64,000 nt of DNA from Pandoraea pnomenusa (lineage in GTDB: Bacteria > Pseudomonadota > Gammaproteobacteria > Burkholderiales > Burkholderiaceae), in contig NZ_CP009553.3 of NCBI RefSeq assembly GCF_000767615.3, positions 620,001 to 684,000 on the forward strand. The letters are read 5' to 3'. A program made the translations under genes and the position numbers. Within the stretch, counting starts at the first letter, position 1, and each line of letters begins with the position of its first letter. The notes beneath the pieces were generated by a model. That model was not told where the DNA came from. It saw only the letters and a program-made list of their open reading frames with translations, and searched no databases. Positions 1 to 8,486 of this stretch are shown here, in pieces.

Positions 1-32
1 GCGAGGTCCGCACCGGCTTCGTGTGGTGGGTC

Positions 33-85
33 GGCACGGGGGGGCGTGGGGGCACGGGGGCACGGGAGCACGAGGGCATTGGGGC
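33..85. repeat. G-rich degenerate tandem repeat
   Basis: This short stretch consists of imperfect copies of a 9-base unit close to GGGGGCACG, one strand being almost devoid of T. It lies at the left edge of the window ahead of apaG. The whole stretch 1-344 holds no gene that I can support; open frames through it look like GC-rich shadow. Runs of G could fold as a quadruplex, which is only an inference from composition. Confidence 0.45.
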
Positions 86-344
86 GGCAAGTCGGCTGCA
101 AGCGGGGCGGACGCGCATGAGCATCACGCCCGCCGGGTCGGCAGGGCCCCGGGATGTCCGCCGGTTGCGACCCGCGACGACTTGCCGCAGAATGCCTTGC
201 AAAACGCGATGGCGCGCGCCATGTCGCGCCAAGCGCAATGGTCGCGACGCCGCGGAACCGACCGACGACAGACCGACAGCCGGCGGCCCGACCGCCATGA
301 CCAGAACGCCATCAGAGAGCACGCATGCGCAACAGGAACACCCG

Positions 345-719
345 ATGAGCCAGTACGAATTTACCGTCACGGTGCGCCCGCAATACCTTCCGGAGCAATC
401 GGAACCGGATCGGCGGCAATTCGCCTTCGCGTACACGATCACGATCGCGAATACCGGAGAAACGCCGGCACAGCTGATCTCGCGCCACTGGGTGATCACC
501 GACGGCGACAACAAGGTGCAGGAAGTGAACGGCCTGGGCGTGGTGGGGCATCAGCCGTTCCTCAAGCCCGGCGAACAGTTCGAGTACACCAGCTGGGCCA
601 TGGTCGGCACGCCGGTCGGCACCATGCGCGGCGAGTACTTCTGCGTGGCGGAGGACGGCACCCGCTTCGAAGTCCCCATCGCCGAGTTCGCGCTCACCAT
701 GCCGCGCACGCTGCACTGA
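345..719 (+). CDS. apaG: ApaG family protein
   Basis: The 124-residue product matches ApaG in length and sequence. ApaG is a small single-domain protein with a fibronectin-III-like fold, linked genetically to Co2+/Mg2+ resistance and diadenosine tetraphosphate metabolism, though its biochemical role is unclear. The family signature is visible as GLGVVGHQPFLKPGEQFEYTS around residues 65-85, followed by MRGEYFCV. The ATG at 345 has AGGA a few bases upstream and begins MSQYEFTV, the normal start of the family; an in-frame extension towards base 21 is arginine-rich shadow. It lies upstream of mltA on the same strand, an arrangement I recall from Burkholderiales. Confidence 0.93.
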   Translation: MSQYEFTVTVRPQYLPEQSEPDRRQFAFAYTITIANTGETPAQLISRHWVITDGDNKVQEVNGLGVVGHQPFLKPGEQFEYTSWAMVGTPVGTMRGEYFCVAEDGTRFEVPIAEFALTMPRTLH

Positions 720-747
720 AATCGGGCATGAACGCAGTCACCGGGCG

Positions 748-990
748 TCAGCGGCGGTCGTCGGACCAGTCTTCCCGCTTCAACGGATCGTCGGACGCGC
801 GAGCGGTCGCGTCGGCATCGATCGGGTCGACGGTGTCGCTCGGCATCGGCCGGCTCGCCCGTGTCTGGCGCACCCGGCGGTGGGGCGACGGCCTGCGACG
901 CATCACCACGATGGCCGCGATGATCACGACGGCAAGCAACACTTCCGGCAGTACCAGCAACGCCGGATATTCATCGAACAGATTACCCAT
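748..990 (-). CDS. Small single-pass membrane protein, hypothetical
   Basis: This open frame of 80 residues fills the gap between apaG and mltA on the opposite strand. It has a short acidic N-terminus, one hydrophobic segment at about residues 10-30 (LLVLPEVLLAVVIIAAIVVM), then an arginine-rich stretch and an acidic tail. That layout fits an inner-membrane protein with a cytoplasmic tail. An AGGAAAA ribosome-binding site lies 8-9 bases upstream of its ATG, better than anything in front of mltA. Its start codon overlaps the mltA start codon in a shared CATG. I do not recognise a family; it could still be a chance frame. Confidence 0.5.
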   Translation of the reverse strand: MGNLFDEYPALLVLPEVLLAVVIIAAIVVMRRRPSPHRRVRQTRASRPMPSDTVDPIDADATARASDDPLKREDWSDDRR

Positions 991-2131
991 GACGCTTTTC
1001 CTGAATGTGTTCGGGCGGTGGCGTGCCGGCCGGGGGCTGGCACTCGCCGCGTTGGCGGTATTGCTTTACGGTTGTTCGAGTGTGCCCCCGAAGGGCACCT
1101 ATCGTCCAGGCACGCCACCATCGACCGTGGCCACGCCGCCCTCGGGCGCGGGACGCATGCAACCCGTATCGTGGTCGCAGGTCGACGGCTGGCAGGATGA
1201 TTCGCTCATCGGCGCCCGGCTCGCGCTCGCGCAAAGCTGCGTCAAGCTGAGCCGCCAGAGTCACTGGCAAATGGCCTGCCGGGCCTCCGAGCAGCTCGAC
1301 GATCTCGATCCGGCGGCGGTCCGTCAATTCTTCGAACAGTACTTTACGCCGTTTCGTATCGCGAACTCCGATGGCACGCAAACGGGCCTGATCACCGGCT
1401 ACTACGAGCCGTTGCTGCACGGCTCGCGGGTGCGGGGCGGCGTGTACCAGACACCGCTCTACAAATGGCCGGCCGGCCGCCGGGCCGGATCGCTGCCCCC
1501 GCGGGCGGAGCTCATGCGCAGCGGCATGTTGCGCGGCAACGAACTGGTGTACGTGGACGACCCCATCGAAGCGTTCTTCCTGCAGGTGCAAGGCTCGGGG
1601 CAGGTGCTGCTCGACGACGGTACCGTCATGCGCGTGGGCTACGCGGGCAACAACGACCAGCCGTACAAGTCGATCGGCCGCTGGTTGATCGACCGCGGCG
1701 AGATCACGCCCGCGCAGGCGACGATGCAGGGTATTCGGGCGTGGGCGCGGGCCAACCCGTCGCGTGTGGACGCACTGCTCGACGTGAACCCGCGCTTCGT
1801 GTTCTTCCGCGAGATGCCGAACCACGGCGTGGGCGGCATCGAAGGCCCGATCGGGGCGCTCGGGGTGCCGCTGACGGCGGAGCGTTCGATCGCCGTCGAT
1901 CCCGCGTCGATCCCGCTGGGCAGCCCGGTGTTCCTCTCGACCACCCGCCCGCCTTTTGGGCCGCAGGCGAATACGCCAATCAACCGGCTGATGTTCGCCC
2001 AGGACACCGGCAGCGCCATCAAGGGCGGCGTGCGCGCCGACTTCTTCTGGGGACTGGGCGACGACGCGGGCGATCTCGCCGGGCGCATGCGCCAGAGCGG
2101 CAAGATGTGGGTGTTCCTGCCGAATCAGTGA
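989..2131 (+). CDS. mltA: Membrane-bound lytic murein transglycosylase A
   Basis: This outer-membrane lipoprotein cleaves the MurNAc-GlcNAc bond of peptidoglycan to form 1,6-anhydro-MurNAc ends, making room for wall insertion and recycling. The 380-residue product starts with a lipoprotein signal ending in the lipobox LLYGC (Cys about residue 30). The MltA domain follows, with TGYYEP and QVQGSGQV segments, and the C-terminal 3D domain shows FAQDTGSAIKGGVRADFFWG, holding the conserved aspartates including the expected catalytic one. No clear ribosome-binding site precedes the ATG at 989, so a start slightly downstream is possible. A bidirectional terminator follows. Confidence 0.93.
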   Translation: MTLFLNVFGRWRAGRGLALAALAVLLYGCSSVPPKGTYRPGTPPSTVATPPSGAGRMQPVSWSQVDGWQDDSLIGARLALAQSCVKLSRQSHWQMACRASEQLDDLDPAAVRQFFEQYFTPFRIANSDGTQTGLITGYYEPLLHGSRVRGGVYQTPLYKWPAGRRAGSLPPRAELMRSGMLRGNELVYVDDPIEAFFLQVQGSGQVLLDDGTVMRVGYAGNNDQPYKSIGRWLIDRGEITPAQATMQGIRAWARANPSRVDALLDVNPRFVFFREMPNHGVGGIEGPIGALGVPLTAERSIAVDPASIPLGSPVFLSTTRPPFGPQANTPINRLMFAQDTGSAIKGGVRADFFWGLGDDAGDLAGRMRQSGKMWVFLPNQ

Positions 2132-2161
2132 CGCCGCGCGATGCGCCCCGCGCTCAGGAAG

Positions 2162-2191
2162 AAAAAAGCCCGCGGATTCGCGGGCTTTTTT
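2162..2191. terminator. Bidirectional rho-independent terminator, mltA / paaK
   Basis: A 13-base-pair perfect stem AAAAAAGCCCGCG / CGCGGGCTTTTTT closes on a GATT loop. The A and T runs at the ends give a U-tract in both directions, serving convergent mltA and paaK. Confidence 0.9.
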
Positions 2192-2268
2192 CTTTCGTCA
2201 CGGCGCCGTGACGGCAACGGATTGTGGCGACCCGTCGCTTCGCGGTGGATGCCGTGTCGGTCGGGGGA

Positions 2269-3564
2269 TCAGCGCGGGCGCTTGTCGAGCACGCGGCGGG
2301 CCTTGCCGACGGAGCGCTCGATAGCGCCGACCGGCTTCACGCGAACCGCGCACGACACGCCGATCAGCGTCTTGATATCGCGCTTGAGCTCGCCGCCCGC
2401 CGATTGCAGCGCGCTGTCGTCGTTGCAGCCGACCGCCGCTTCGACTTCAACGGCCATCGTGTCCATCGGGCCTTCCTTGTCCAGGATGATCTGATAGTGT
2501 GGCGAGAGCACCGGCTGGCGCAGCAGCAGTTCCTCGATCTGCGACGGGAACACGTTCACGCCGCGGATAATCATCATGTCGTCCGAGCGGCCGGTGATCT
2601 TCTCCATGCGACGCATCGTGCGGGCAGTGCCCGGAAGCAGACGCGTGAGATCGCGCGTGCGATAGCGGATGATCGGCAGGGCTTCCTTCGTGAGCGAGGT
2701 GAAGACCAGCTCGCCGAATTCTCCGTCGGGCAGCACTTCACCCGTCTCCGGATCGATGATCTCGGGATAGAAGTGATCTTCCCAGATGGTCGGGCCGTCC
2801 TTGGTCTCGGCGCATTCGCACGCCACGCCGGGTCCCATCACTTCCGACAGTCCATAAATGTCGACCGCGTCGATGCCCATGCGCTTCTCGATGGCCGTAC
2901 GCATGTCGTTCGTCCACGGCTCGGCGCCGAAGATGCCGATGCGCAGCGACGACTCGGCCGCCACCAGACCCTGGCGCTCCAGCTCGTCGGCAATCGCGAG
3001 CATGTAGCTCGGCGTGACCATGATGATGTCGGGTTTGAAGTCCTGGATCAGTTGCACCTGCTTCTCGGTCTGGCCACCGCCGAACGGAATTACCGTCAGC
3101 CCGGCGCGCTCGGCGCCGTAATGCGCGCCCAGACCGCCAGTGAACAGACCATAGCCGTAGCTGACGTGCACCTTGTCGCCGCGACGGGCGCCGGACGCGC
3201 GGATCGAACGCGCGACCAGGTCGGCCCAGGTGCTGATGTCGTTGGCGGTATAGCCCACGACCGTCGGCTTGCCCGTGGTGCCCGAGGAGGCATGCACGCG
3301 CGAGACCTGCTCCATCGGCACGGCAAACATGCCGAACGGATAGCTGTCGCGCAGATCCTGCTTCGTCGTGAACGGGAACTTGGCCAGGTCGGCCAGCGAG
3401 GTCAGATCGTCCGGATGGACGCCGGCCTCGTCAAACTTGCGGCGGTACACCGGCGAGTTCTCATAGGCATGCCGCAGCGTCGTCTTCAGACGGTCGAGCT
3501 GAAGGGCGCGCAGTTCGTCGAGGCTCGCTTTCTCGATCGGCTCGAGCGGCAAGGCGGTGGTCAT
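2269..3564 (-). CDS. paaK: Phenylacetate-CoA ligase
   Basis: PaaK is the cytoplasmic AMP-forming ligase that activates phenylacetate to phenylacetyl-CoA, the first step of the aerobic CoA-dependent pathway. The 431-residue product has the normal length. The adenylate-forming P-loop HASSGTTGKP is at residues 91-100, YGYGLFTGGLG and the YGLSEVMGPG motif follow, and YRTRDLT marks the hinge region before the C-terminal domain. The ATG has a ribosome-binding site AAGGAGACAGTC upstream. It is the last gene of a leftward paa operon and ends at a strong terminator. Confidence 0.95.
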   Translation of the reverse strand: MTTALPLEPIEKASLDELRALQLDRLKTTLRHAYENSPVYRRKFDEAGVHPDDLTSLADLAKFPFTTKQDLRDSYPFGMFAVPMEQVSRVHASSGTTGKPTVVGYTANDISTWADLVARSIRASGARRGDKVHVSYGYGLFTGGLGAHYGAERAGLTVIPFGGGQTEKQVQLIQDFKPDIIMVTPSYMLAIADELERQGLVAAESSLRIGIFGAEPWTNDMRTAIEKRMGIDAVDIYGLSEVMGPGVACECAETKDGPTIWEDHFYPEIIDPETGEVLPDGEFGELVFTSLTKEALPIIRYRTRDLTRLLPGTARTMRRMEKITGRSDDMMIIRGVNVFPSQIEELLLRQPVLSPHYQIILDKEGPMDTMAVEVEAAVGCNDDSALQSAGGELKRDIKTLIGVSCAVRVKPVGAIERSVGKARRVLDKRPR

Positions 3565-3661
3565 GACTGTCTCCTTGGGACTTGCTACTTTCTACTACTA
3601 CTCACTATGACGTGTATGTCTCGTGCCTGCGTGCCCGGACCCACGTACTGCCCGGGGCCCG

Positions 3662-4120
3662 TCAGACGACGTTGCCCTTGATCTGTGCGGACTTGCCGCG
3701 GAACATGGCGACCACTTCGCCGGCCGAATTCGTCAGCCGGATGTCGTAGATGCCGTGACGCCCCGAAAGTACCTGCTCCTGCGCCTCGGCGGTGAGGGTG
3801 TCGCCCCCGGCAACCGGCTTCAGGAATTCGATGCTGCAACCGGCGGCGACCGTGTTGATGTTGTAGCTGTTGCACGCGAACGCAAACGTCGAATCCGCGA
3901 GCGTGAACATCAGGCCACCATGGCAGATGGCGTGGCCGTTGAGGAATTCGTCGCGAATACGCATCGACATGCGCGCATAGCCCGGACGCACTTCCAGCAA
4001 TTCCATGCCGAGCCACTGGCTGGCGCGATCGGTGCTGTACATCGCCTCGCCCGTGGCGCGGGCGAGCTCTTCCGGTGTCATCTCACTGGGTGCCTTGGCG
4101 GCGGGGGAGGTCAGGCTCAT
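3662..4120 (-). CDS. paaI: Hydroxyphenylacetyl-CoA thioesterase PaaI
   Basis: PaaI is a hotdog-fold thioesterase that hydrolyses dead-end hydroxylated phenylacetyl-CoA esters and so releases CoA when the pathway stalls. The 152-residue protein shows the PaaI pattern DEFLNGHAICHGGLMFTLAD, containing the HGG motif and the conserved aspartate of the active site, and closes with the usual hotdog strand ending AMFRGKSAQIKG. It lies between paaG (84 bases upstream) and paaK (97 bases downstream) in the same operon, which supports the specific PaaI assignment over a generic thioesterase. Confidence 0.93.
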   Translation of the reverse strand: MSLTSPAAKAPSEMTPEELARATGEAMYSTDRASQWLGMELLEVRPGYARMSMRIRDEFLNGHAICHGGLMFTLADSTFAFACNSYNINTVAAGCSIEFLKPVAGGDTLTAEAQEQVLSGRHGIYDIRLTNSAGEVVAMFRGKSAQIKGNVV

Positions 4121-4204
4121 CGTGTCTCTCGTCTTGTTTTGATATCGGTCTCTCGCGCGGCATGCGGTCTTGGCCGGGGCAAGCGCGCTGGGTGAGGGCG
4201 TCGG

Positions 4205-4987
4205 TCAGCGACCCTCGAATTTCGGTGCGCGTTTCTCGAGAAACGCGTTCACGCCTTCGGCGTAGTCGTACGAGGCGCCCAGCGCCCGCTGCGAATCGCG
4301 TTCCAGGTCGAGCTGCTGATCGAGCGTGTTGGTTGCCGACGCGTACAGCGCTGCCTTGATGGTGGCGAGCGCTCGCGTGGGTTGCGTCGCCAACTGGGCG
4401 GCAAGCTTCTGGGCTTCGGACATCAGCGCATCGTCGTCGACACAGCGCCAGATCATGCCCCACTGCTCGGCTTGTTCGGCCGAGAGCTTGTCGCCGAGCA
4501 TGGCGAGCGCCATGGCGCGCGCCATGCCCACGCGTTGCGGCAGGAACCAGGTGCCGCCGGTATCCGGCAACAGGCCGATCTTCACGAACGCCTGCACGAA
4601 ATTCACCGAGGCGCTGGCGAGCACGATGTCACACGCGAGTGCCAGGTTCGCGCCCGCGCCGGCCGCAATGCCGTTCACGGCGGCAATCACCGGCACCGGC
4701 ATCGCGCGCAGCTTACGCACCAGCGGGTTGAAGTTCTCGTCGATCAGCGCACCGAGATCGGTCGAGGCGCCCGGCGTGAAGTCGAGATCCGCCAGATCCT
4801 GGCCGGCGCAGAAGCCGCGTCCGGCGCCGGTCAGCACGATCGCGCGCGCGCCTTGCGCCTGCGCGGCGTCGAGCGCGTCGCGCAATTCCGCATGCATCTG
4901 GCGCGTGAAGCTGTTGAGCTTCTCGGGACGGTTGAGCGTGATCGTCGCAACGTTGGCCTGCAGCGAGAGCTGAATCGTGGCGGTCAT
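4205..4987 (-). CDS. paaG: 2-(1,2-epoxy-1,2-dihydrophenyl)acetyl-CoA isomerase
   Basis: PaaG is a crotonase-fold isomerase that converts the ring-epoxide of phenylacetyl-CoA to the seven-membered oxepin-CoA, and also acts as a delta-isomerase on later intermediates. The 260-residue product carries the oxyanion-hole segments LTGAGRGFCAGQDL (residues 52-65) and NGIAAGAGANLALACDI, and an aspartate at 142 in GLLPDTGGTWFLP, the acid expected for PaaG instead of the paired glutamates of hydratases. I chose the ATG at 4987, giving MTATIQLSL; a longer frame to 5191 is shadow over the thiolase gene. It follows paaJ by 49 bases. Confidence 0.93.
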   Translation of the reverse strand: MTATIQLSLQANVATITLNRPEKLNSFTRQMHAELRDALDAAQAQGARAIVLTGAGRGFCAGQDLADLDFTPGASTDLGALIDENFNPLVRKLRAMPVPVIAAVNGIAAGAGANLALACDIVLASASVNFVQAFVKIGLLPDTGGTWFLPQRVGMARAMALAMLGDKLSAEQAEQWGMIWRCVDDDALMSEAQKLAAQLATQPTRALATIKAALYASATNTLDQQLDLERDSQRALGASYDYAEGVNAFLEKRAPKFEGR

Positions 4988-5036
4988 GAGTGTCTTCCTC
5001 CGGGTGTCTCTTGTCTTGGCGAAGCGCGATGAGCGA

Positions 5037-6239
5037 TCAGACGCGTTCGATGGCGATGGCGATGCCCTGGCCCACGCCGATGCACATCGTGCACAGCGCA
5101 TAGCGGCCGCCGGTGCGATGCAGTTGATACATCGCGGTCGTGACCAGACGCGCGCCCGAGGCGCCCAACGGATGGCCGAGGGCGATCGCACCGCCGTTCG
5201 GATTCACGCGGGCGTCGTCGTCGGCCACGCCGAGCTGACGCAGCACTGCCAGACCCTGGCTGGCAAAGGCTTCGTTCAGTTCGATCACGTCGAACTGGTC
5301 CAGCGTCATGTTCAGCTGCTTGAGCAGCTTGACCGTGGCCGGGGCGGGGCCGATGCCCATGATGCGCGGCGCCACGCCCGCCGTGGCCATGCCCAGTACG
5401 CGCGCGCGCGGCGTGAGACCGTGCAGCCTGGCGGCACTCTCGCTGGCGAGCAGCAAGGCGCACGCGCCGTCGTTCACGCCCGAGGCATTGCCGGCGGTCA
5501 CGGTGCCGTCGGGACGCACCACGCCCTTGAGCTTGGCCAACGCCTCCAGGCTCGTGGCGCGCGGGTGCTCGTCACGTTCCACCACGATCGCGTCGCCCTT
5601 CTTCTGGGCGATCGACACCGGCGTGATTTCCTGCGCCAGCGTGCCGTCGGCCTGCGCGCGCGCTGCCTTCTCCTGGCTGCGCAGCGCGAAGCGGTCCTGG
5701 TCTTCGCGATTGATCTTGAAGTCGTCCGCCACGTTCTCGGCCGTCTCGGGCATGGAGTCCACGCCGTACTGCGCCTTCATCAGCGGGTTGATGAAGCGCC
5801 AGCCGATGGTGGTGTCGAAAATCGCCGCCTGACGCGCGAAGGCGCTGTCGGCCTTGCCCATCACGAATGGCGCGCGAGTCATCGATTCGACGCCGCCGGC
5901 GATCATCAGCCCGGCTTCGCCGGCCTTGATGGCGCGCGCGGCGGTGCCGATGGCGTCCATGCCCGAGCCGCACAGGCGGTTGAGCGTGGCCCCCGGCACG
6001 TCGATCGGCAGCTCGGCGAGCAGCGACGCCATGCGGGCCACGTTGCGGTTGTCTTCGCCCGCCTGGTTGGCGCAGCCGTAGATTACGTCGTCGATGAGCG
6101 TCCAGTCGACGTTCGGGTTGCGCGCCATGAGCGCCTTGAGGGGAATGGCGCCGAGATTATCGGCGCGCACGTCCTTCAGGGCGCCGCCGTAGCGGCCGAT
6201 GGGGGTGCGGATCGCGTCGCAGATGAAGGCTTCGGTCAT
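5037..6239 (-). CDS. paaJ: 3-oxoadipyl-CoA thiolase
   Basis: This thiolase cleaves 3-oxoadipyl-CoA to succinyl-CoA and acetyl-CoA, the terminal step of phenylacetate breakdown; PaaJ also acts on 3-oxo-5,6-dehydrosuberyl-CoA. The 400-residue protein has the nucleophilic Cys90 in LNRLCGSGM, the NEAFA motif, the histidine motif [16 protein letters not shown] and the second active-site cysteine in [10 protein letters not shown]. The start [16 protein letters not shown] matches the family. It sits second in the operon after paaN. The close relative PcaF of the beta-ketoadipate pathway cannot be told apart by sequence alone; the neighbours decide for the paa role. Confidence 0.92.
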   Translation of the reverse strand: MTEAFICDAIRTPIGRYGGALKDVRADNLGAIPLKALMARNPNVDWTLIDDVIYGCANQAGEDNRNVARMASLLAELPIDVPGATLNRLCGSGMDAIGTAARAIKAGEAGLMIAGGVESMTRAPFVMGKADSAFARQAAIFDTTIGWRFINPLMKAQYGVDSMPETAENVADDFKINREDQDRFALRSQEKAARAQADGTLAQEITPVSIAQKKGDAIVVERDEHPRATSLEALAKLKGVVRPDGTVTAGNASGVNDGACALLLASESAARLHGLTPRARVLGMATAGVAPRIMGIGPAPATVKLLKQLNMTLDQFDVIELNEAFASQGLAVLRQLGVADDDARVNPNGGAIALGHPLGASGARLVTTAMYQLHRTGGRYALCTMCIGVGQGIAIAIERV

Positions 6240-6407
6240 GATGTCTCGTTCCTGTCCGTGGTGATCGGGAGATGGCCCGGTGACGGTCGATGGCGGTCGA
6301 TCGTGCCCGGGCGGCGGCGAGTGACTATGGTAGTGACTTGCCGCCGCGATGGCGCACGATGTCGGGTTTTCTCTCCGTCCCCTCTATATAGTTGAGTGTT
6401 GTGTCGC

Positions 6408-8102
6408 TCAGGCGGTCGCGTCGGCGGAGCGGGCCGGCACGTGATGGCGGCTCTGCACCACGCGGAAACGGTTCGCCACGAAAGCGGCGTCCGCCAGGCT
6501 CGCATTCGCGGCCGGGTTGCCGCCCGTGCCGTGATAGTCCGAGAAGGCGGCCGACTGGTTCACGAACACGCCGCCCGTGAGGTTCAGCGACAGCGCCACG
6601 CGGCCCTCGATGGCGGCGTCGAGCGCCTGGGACTCGCCTTCGGCCGACGTCGTGTAGGCCGAGAGCGTGAGCGCACCGTGTTCGGCGGCGATGCGTCCGG
6701 CCAGCGCGAAGGCCTGTGCGCTGCTGTCGACGGCGATCACGAAGGCGATCGGGCCGAACCACTCACGCGTGAAGGTCGCCTCGTCGGCCACGTCGAGGGC
6801 CACGATCAGCGGCGTGCGAACGCGGGCGTCGGCGAAAGCCGGGTGCTGCAGCGACTGGCTGTCGAGGACCACACGACCGAGACCGCGGGCTTCCTCGATC
6901 CGCGCGAGCACGCCCTCGTTCTGGATCGCTCCGAGCAGCTCCACGGCCTTGGCCGGGTCGCTGCACGTTTTTTGAACGCTGCCCGCGATGGCGGACACGA
7001 CCTCGTCGAACGACACCTTGCCGTCCGGAGTCTGGATGCCGTCGCGCGGAATATAGATGTTCTGCGGTGCGGTGCACATCTGACCCGAGTACAGCGCCAG
7101 CGAGAAGCCGATGTTGCGGGCCATGCCCTTGAGGTCATCCGTCGAGTCGATCACGATCTGGTTCACGCCGGCCTTCTCGGTATAGACCTGTGCCTGACGG
7201 GCGTGGGTCTCGAGCCAGTCGCCGTTGGCGGTGCTGCCCGTGAAGTCGATCACGCGCACTTCGCCGCGCTGGGCGAGCTGCTGGACGATGGCGCCGTCGT
7301 TCGGGTTGGTCGCGGCGAGCGTGACCACGTCCGGATCGAAGCCGGCTTCCTTGAGCACCTCGCGAGCAATCTTCACCGTGATGGCCAGCGGCAGGATCGC
7401 ACCCGGATGCGGCTTGACGATCACGGCATTGCCGGTCGCCAGGCTGGCGAACAGGCCGGGATAGCCATTCCACGTGGGGAACGTACAGCAGCCGAGGACC
7501 AGTGCCACGCCGCGCGGCACCACCGTGTAGCGCTTTTCCATGGCGAGCGGCGGGTTCTTGCCCTGCGGCTTCTCCCAGTAGGCGTCGGCCGGAATGCGGC
7601 GCAATTCGTCCCAGGCGTAGGCCACGGCTTCGAGGCCGCGATCCTGGGCGTGCGGGCCGCCGGCCTGAAACGCCATCATGAAGGCCTGGCCCGTGGTGTG
7701 CATGACGGCGTTGGCCATCTCGAAGCTGCGGGCGTTCAGGCGCTTGAGGATTTCGAGCGAGACACCGACCCAGGCGTCCGGCGTGGCGGCGCGGTACGAC
7801 TTGTGCGCGTCGCTCACGCGGGCGAGCAGGGTGTCGATTTCGAACCCGGGATAGGTCGTGCCCAGGGCGAAGCCGAACGGCGAGGTTTCCTGGCCGACGC
7901 TTCCCGTGCTGCCGCGCTGCTCGAGCGGGAAGGCGGCGTTCAGATACTGCTTGAAGGCGGCTTCGCCGTCGGCGGCCGCCGTTTCGCCATACGCGCGCGG
8001 GCTCGGCATTTCCGTGAACGGGCTCCAGTAACCACGCGTGGCGATGGCCTGAAGGGCGCGCTCGAGAGTCTCTTGGTGTTTGGCGAAGAGGGGATGGGTC
8101 AT
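6408..8102 (-). CDS. paaN: Phenylacetate degradation aldehyde dehydrogenase PaaN (PaaZ-like, no hydratase domain)
   Basis: The 564-residue protein is a PaaN/PaaZ-type aldehyde dehydrogenase, expected to oxidise the highly reactive semialdehyde produced on oxepin-CoA ring opening to 3-oxo-5,6-dehydrosuberyl-CoA. Visible features are VLGCCTFPTWNGYPGLF in the cofactor region, FTGSTANGDWLE, and the catalytic cysteine in YSGQMCTAPQNIYIP. The fused E. coli PaaZ is about 680 residues with a C-terminal MaoC-type hydratase domain; this one ends after the dehydrogenase fold, so the ring-opening hydrolase must be a separate protein. It is the first gene of the leftward operon, behind an extended -10 promoter with a palindromic operator. 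Related Burkholderia genes are named paaZ. Confidence 0.88.
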   Translation of the reverse strand: MTHPLFAKHQETLERALQAIATRGYWSPFTEMPSPRAYGETAAADGEAAFKQYLNAAFPLEQRGSTGSVGQETSPFGFALGTTYPGFEIDTLLARVSDAHKSYRAATPDAWVGVSLEILKRLNARSFEMANAVMHTTGQAFMMAFQAGGPHAQDRGLEAVAYAWDELRRIPADAYWEKPQGKNPPLAMEKRYTVVPRGVALVLGCCTFPTWNGYPGLFASLATGNAVIVKPHPGAILPLAITVKIAREVLKEAGFDPDVVTLAATNPNDGAIVQQLAQRGEVRVIDFTGSTANGDWLETHARQAQVYTEKAGVNQIVIDSTDDLKGMARNIGFSLALYSGQMCTAPQNIYIPRDGIQTPDGKVSFDEVVSAIAGSVQKTCSDPAKAVELLGAIQNEGVLARIEEARGLGRVVLDSQSLQHPAFADARVRTPLIVALDVADEATFTREWFGPIAFVIAVDSSAQAFALAGRIAAEHGALTLSAYTTSAEGESQALDAAIEGRVALSLNLTGGVFVNQSAAFSDYHGTGGNPAANASLADAAFVANRFRVVQSRHHVPARSADATA

Positions 8103-8236
8103 GGTGGTGGATCTGTCCGTGTCGGGATGCGGCTGGCGGATTCGCTACCCGCCGGCGGGCACGTTCGTGCTGGCGCGCGGCAGGACGCAGGTGACGGCAC
8201 CCGGTCGTCGTCGATATGCGTTGTCGACATTAATTA

Positions 8237-8264
8237 ACCGACCGGTTGGTTTGTTAATATAGCA
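8237..8264 (-). promoter_or_regulatory. paaN promoter with TetR-type (PaaR-like) palindromic operator
   Basis: Reading leftwards, an extended -10 element TGCTATATT occupies 8264-8256. Just downstream, across the likely transcription start, lies the near-perfect palindrome ACCGACC/GGTTGGT at 8237-8250 (6 of 7 pairs), flanked by further TTAA symmetry. From memory, a 15-base inverted repeat of this kind governs phenylacetate promoters in Burkholderia cenocepacia and is bound by the TetR-family repressor PaaR. The regulator is not in this window. The 384-base region 8103-8486 also serves the divergent hydratase gene, for which I only see a possible -10 TAATAT at 8255-8260. Confidence 0.75.
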
Positions 8265-8486
8265 TCAAATCTGCCGGGCGTGGCGCGTGATGACGCCGGG
8301 TTTTCCCCGACGGCCGGACGGTCTCCTGGCTCGCCGTCGGGCGTCAAGGCTGAACGTCTGCTTGGCGGAACGACAGGTGCGTGCCCGGGGGATCGATGGC
8401 ATCATGCCCTGAACCTTTGTTTGCAGTGATGTGCCGTTACCTACCCCCGAAACACAAGACAAGACTTTGACTGGAGGAAGAAGAGG

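Noticed and set aside
23-988. In-frame N-terminal extension of MltA by about 320 codons, running through apaG
   Set aside because: It would overlap apaG and place the lipoprotein signal in the middle of the protein. The extension is arginine-rich shadow.
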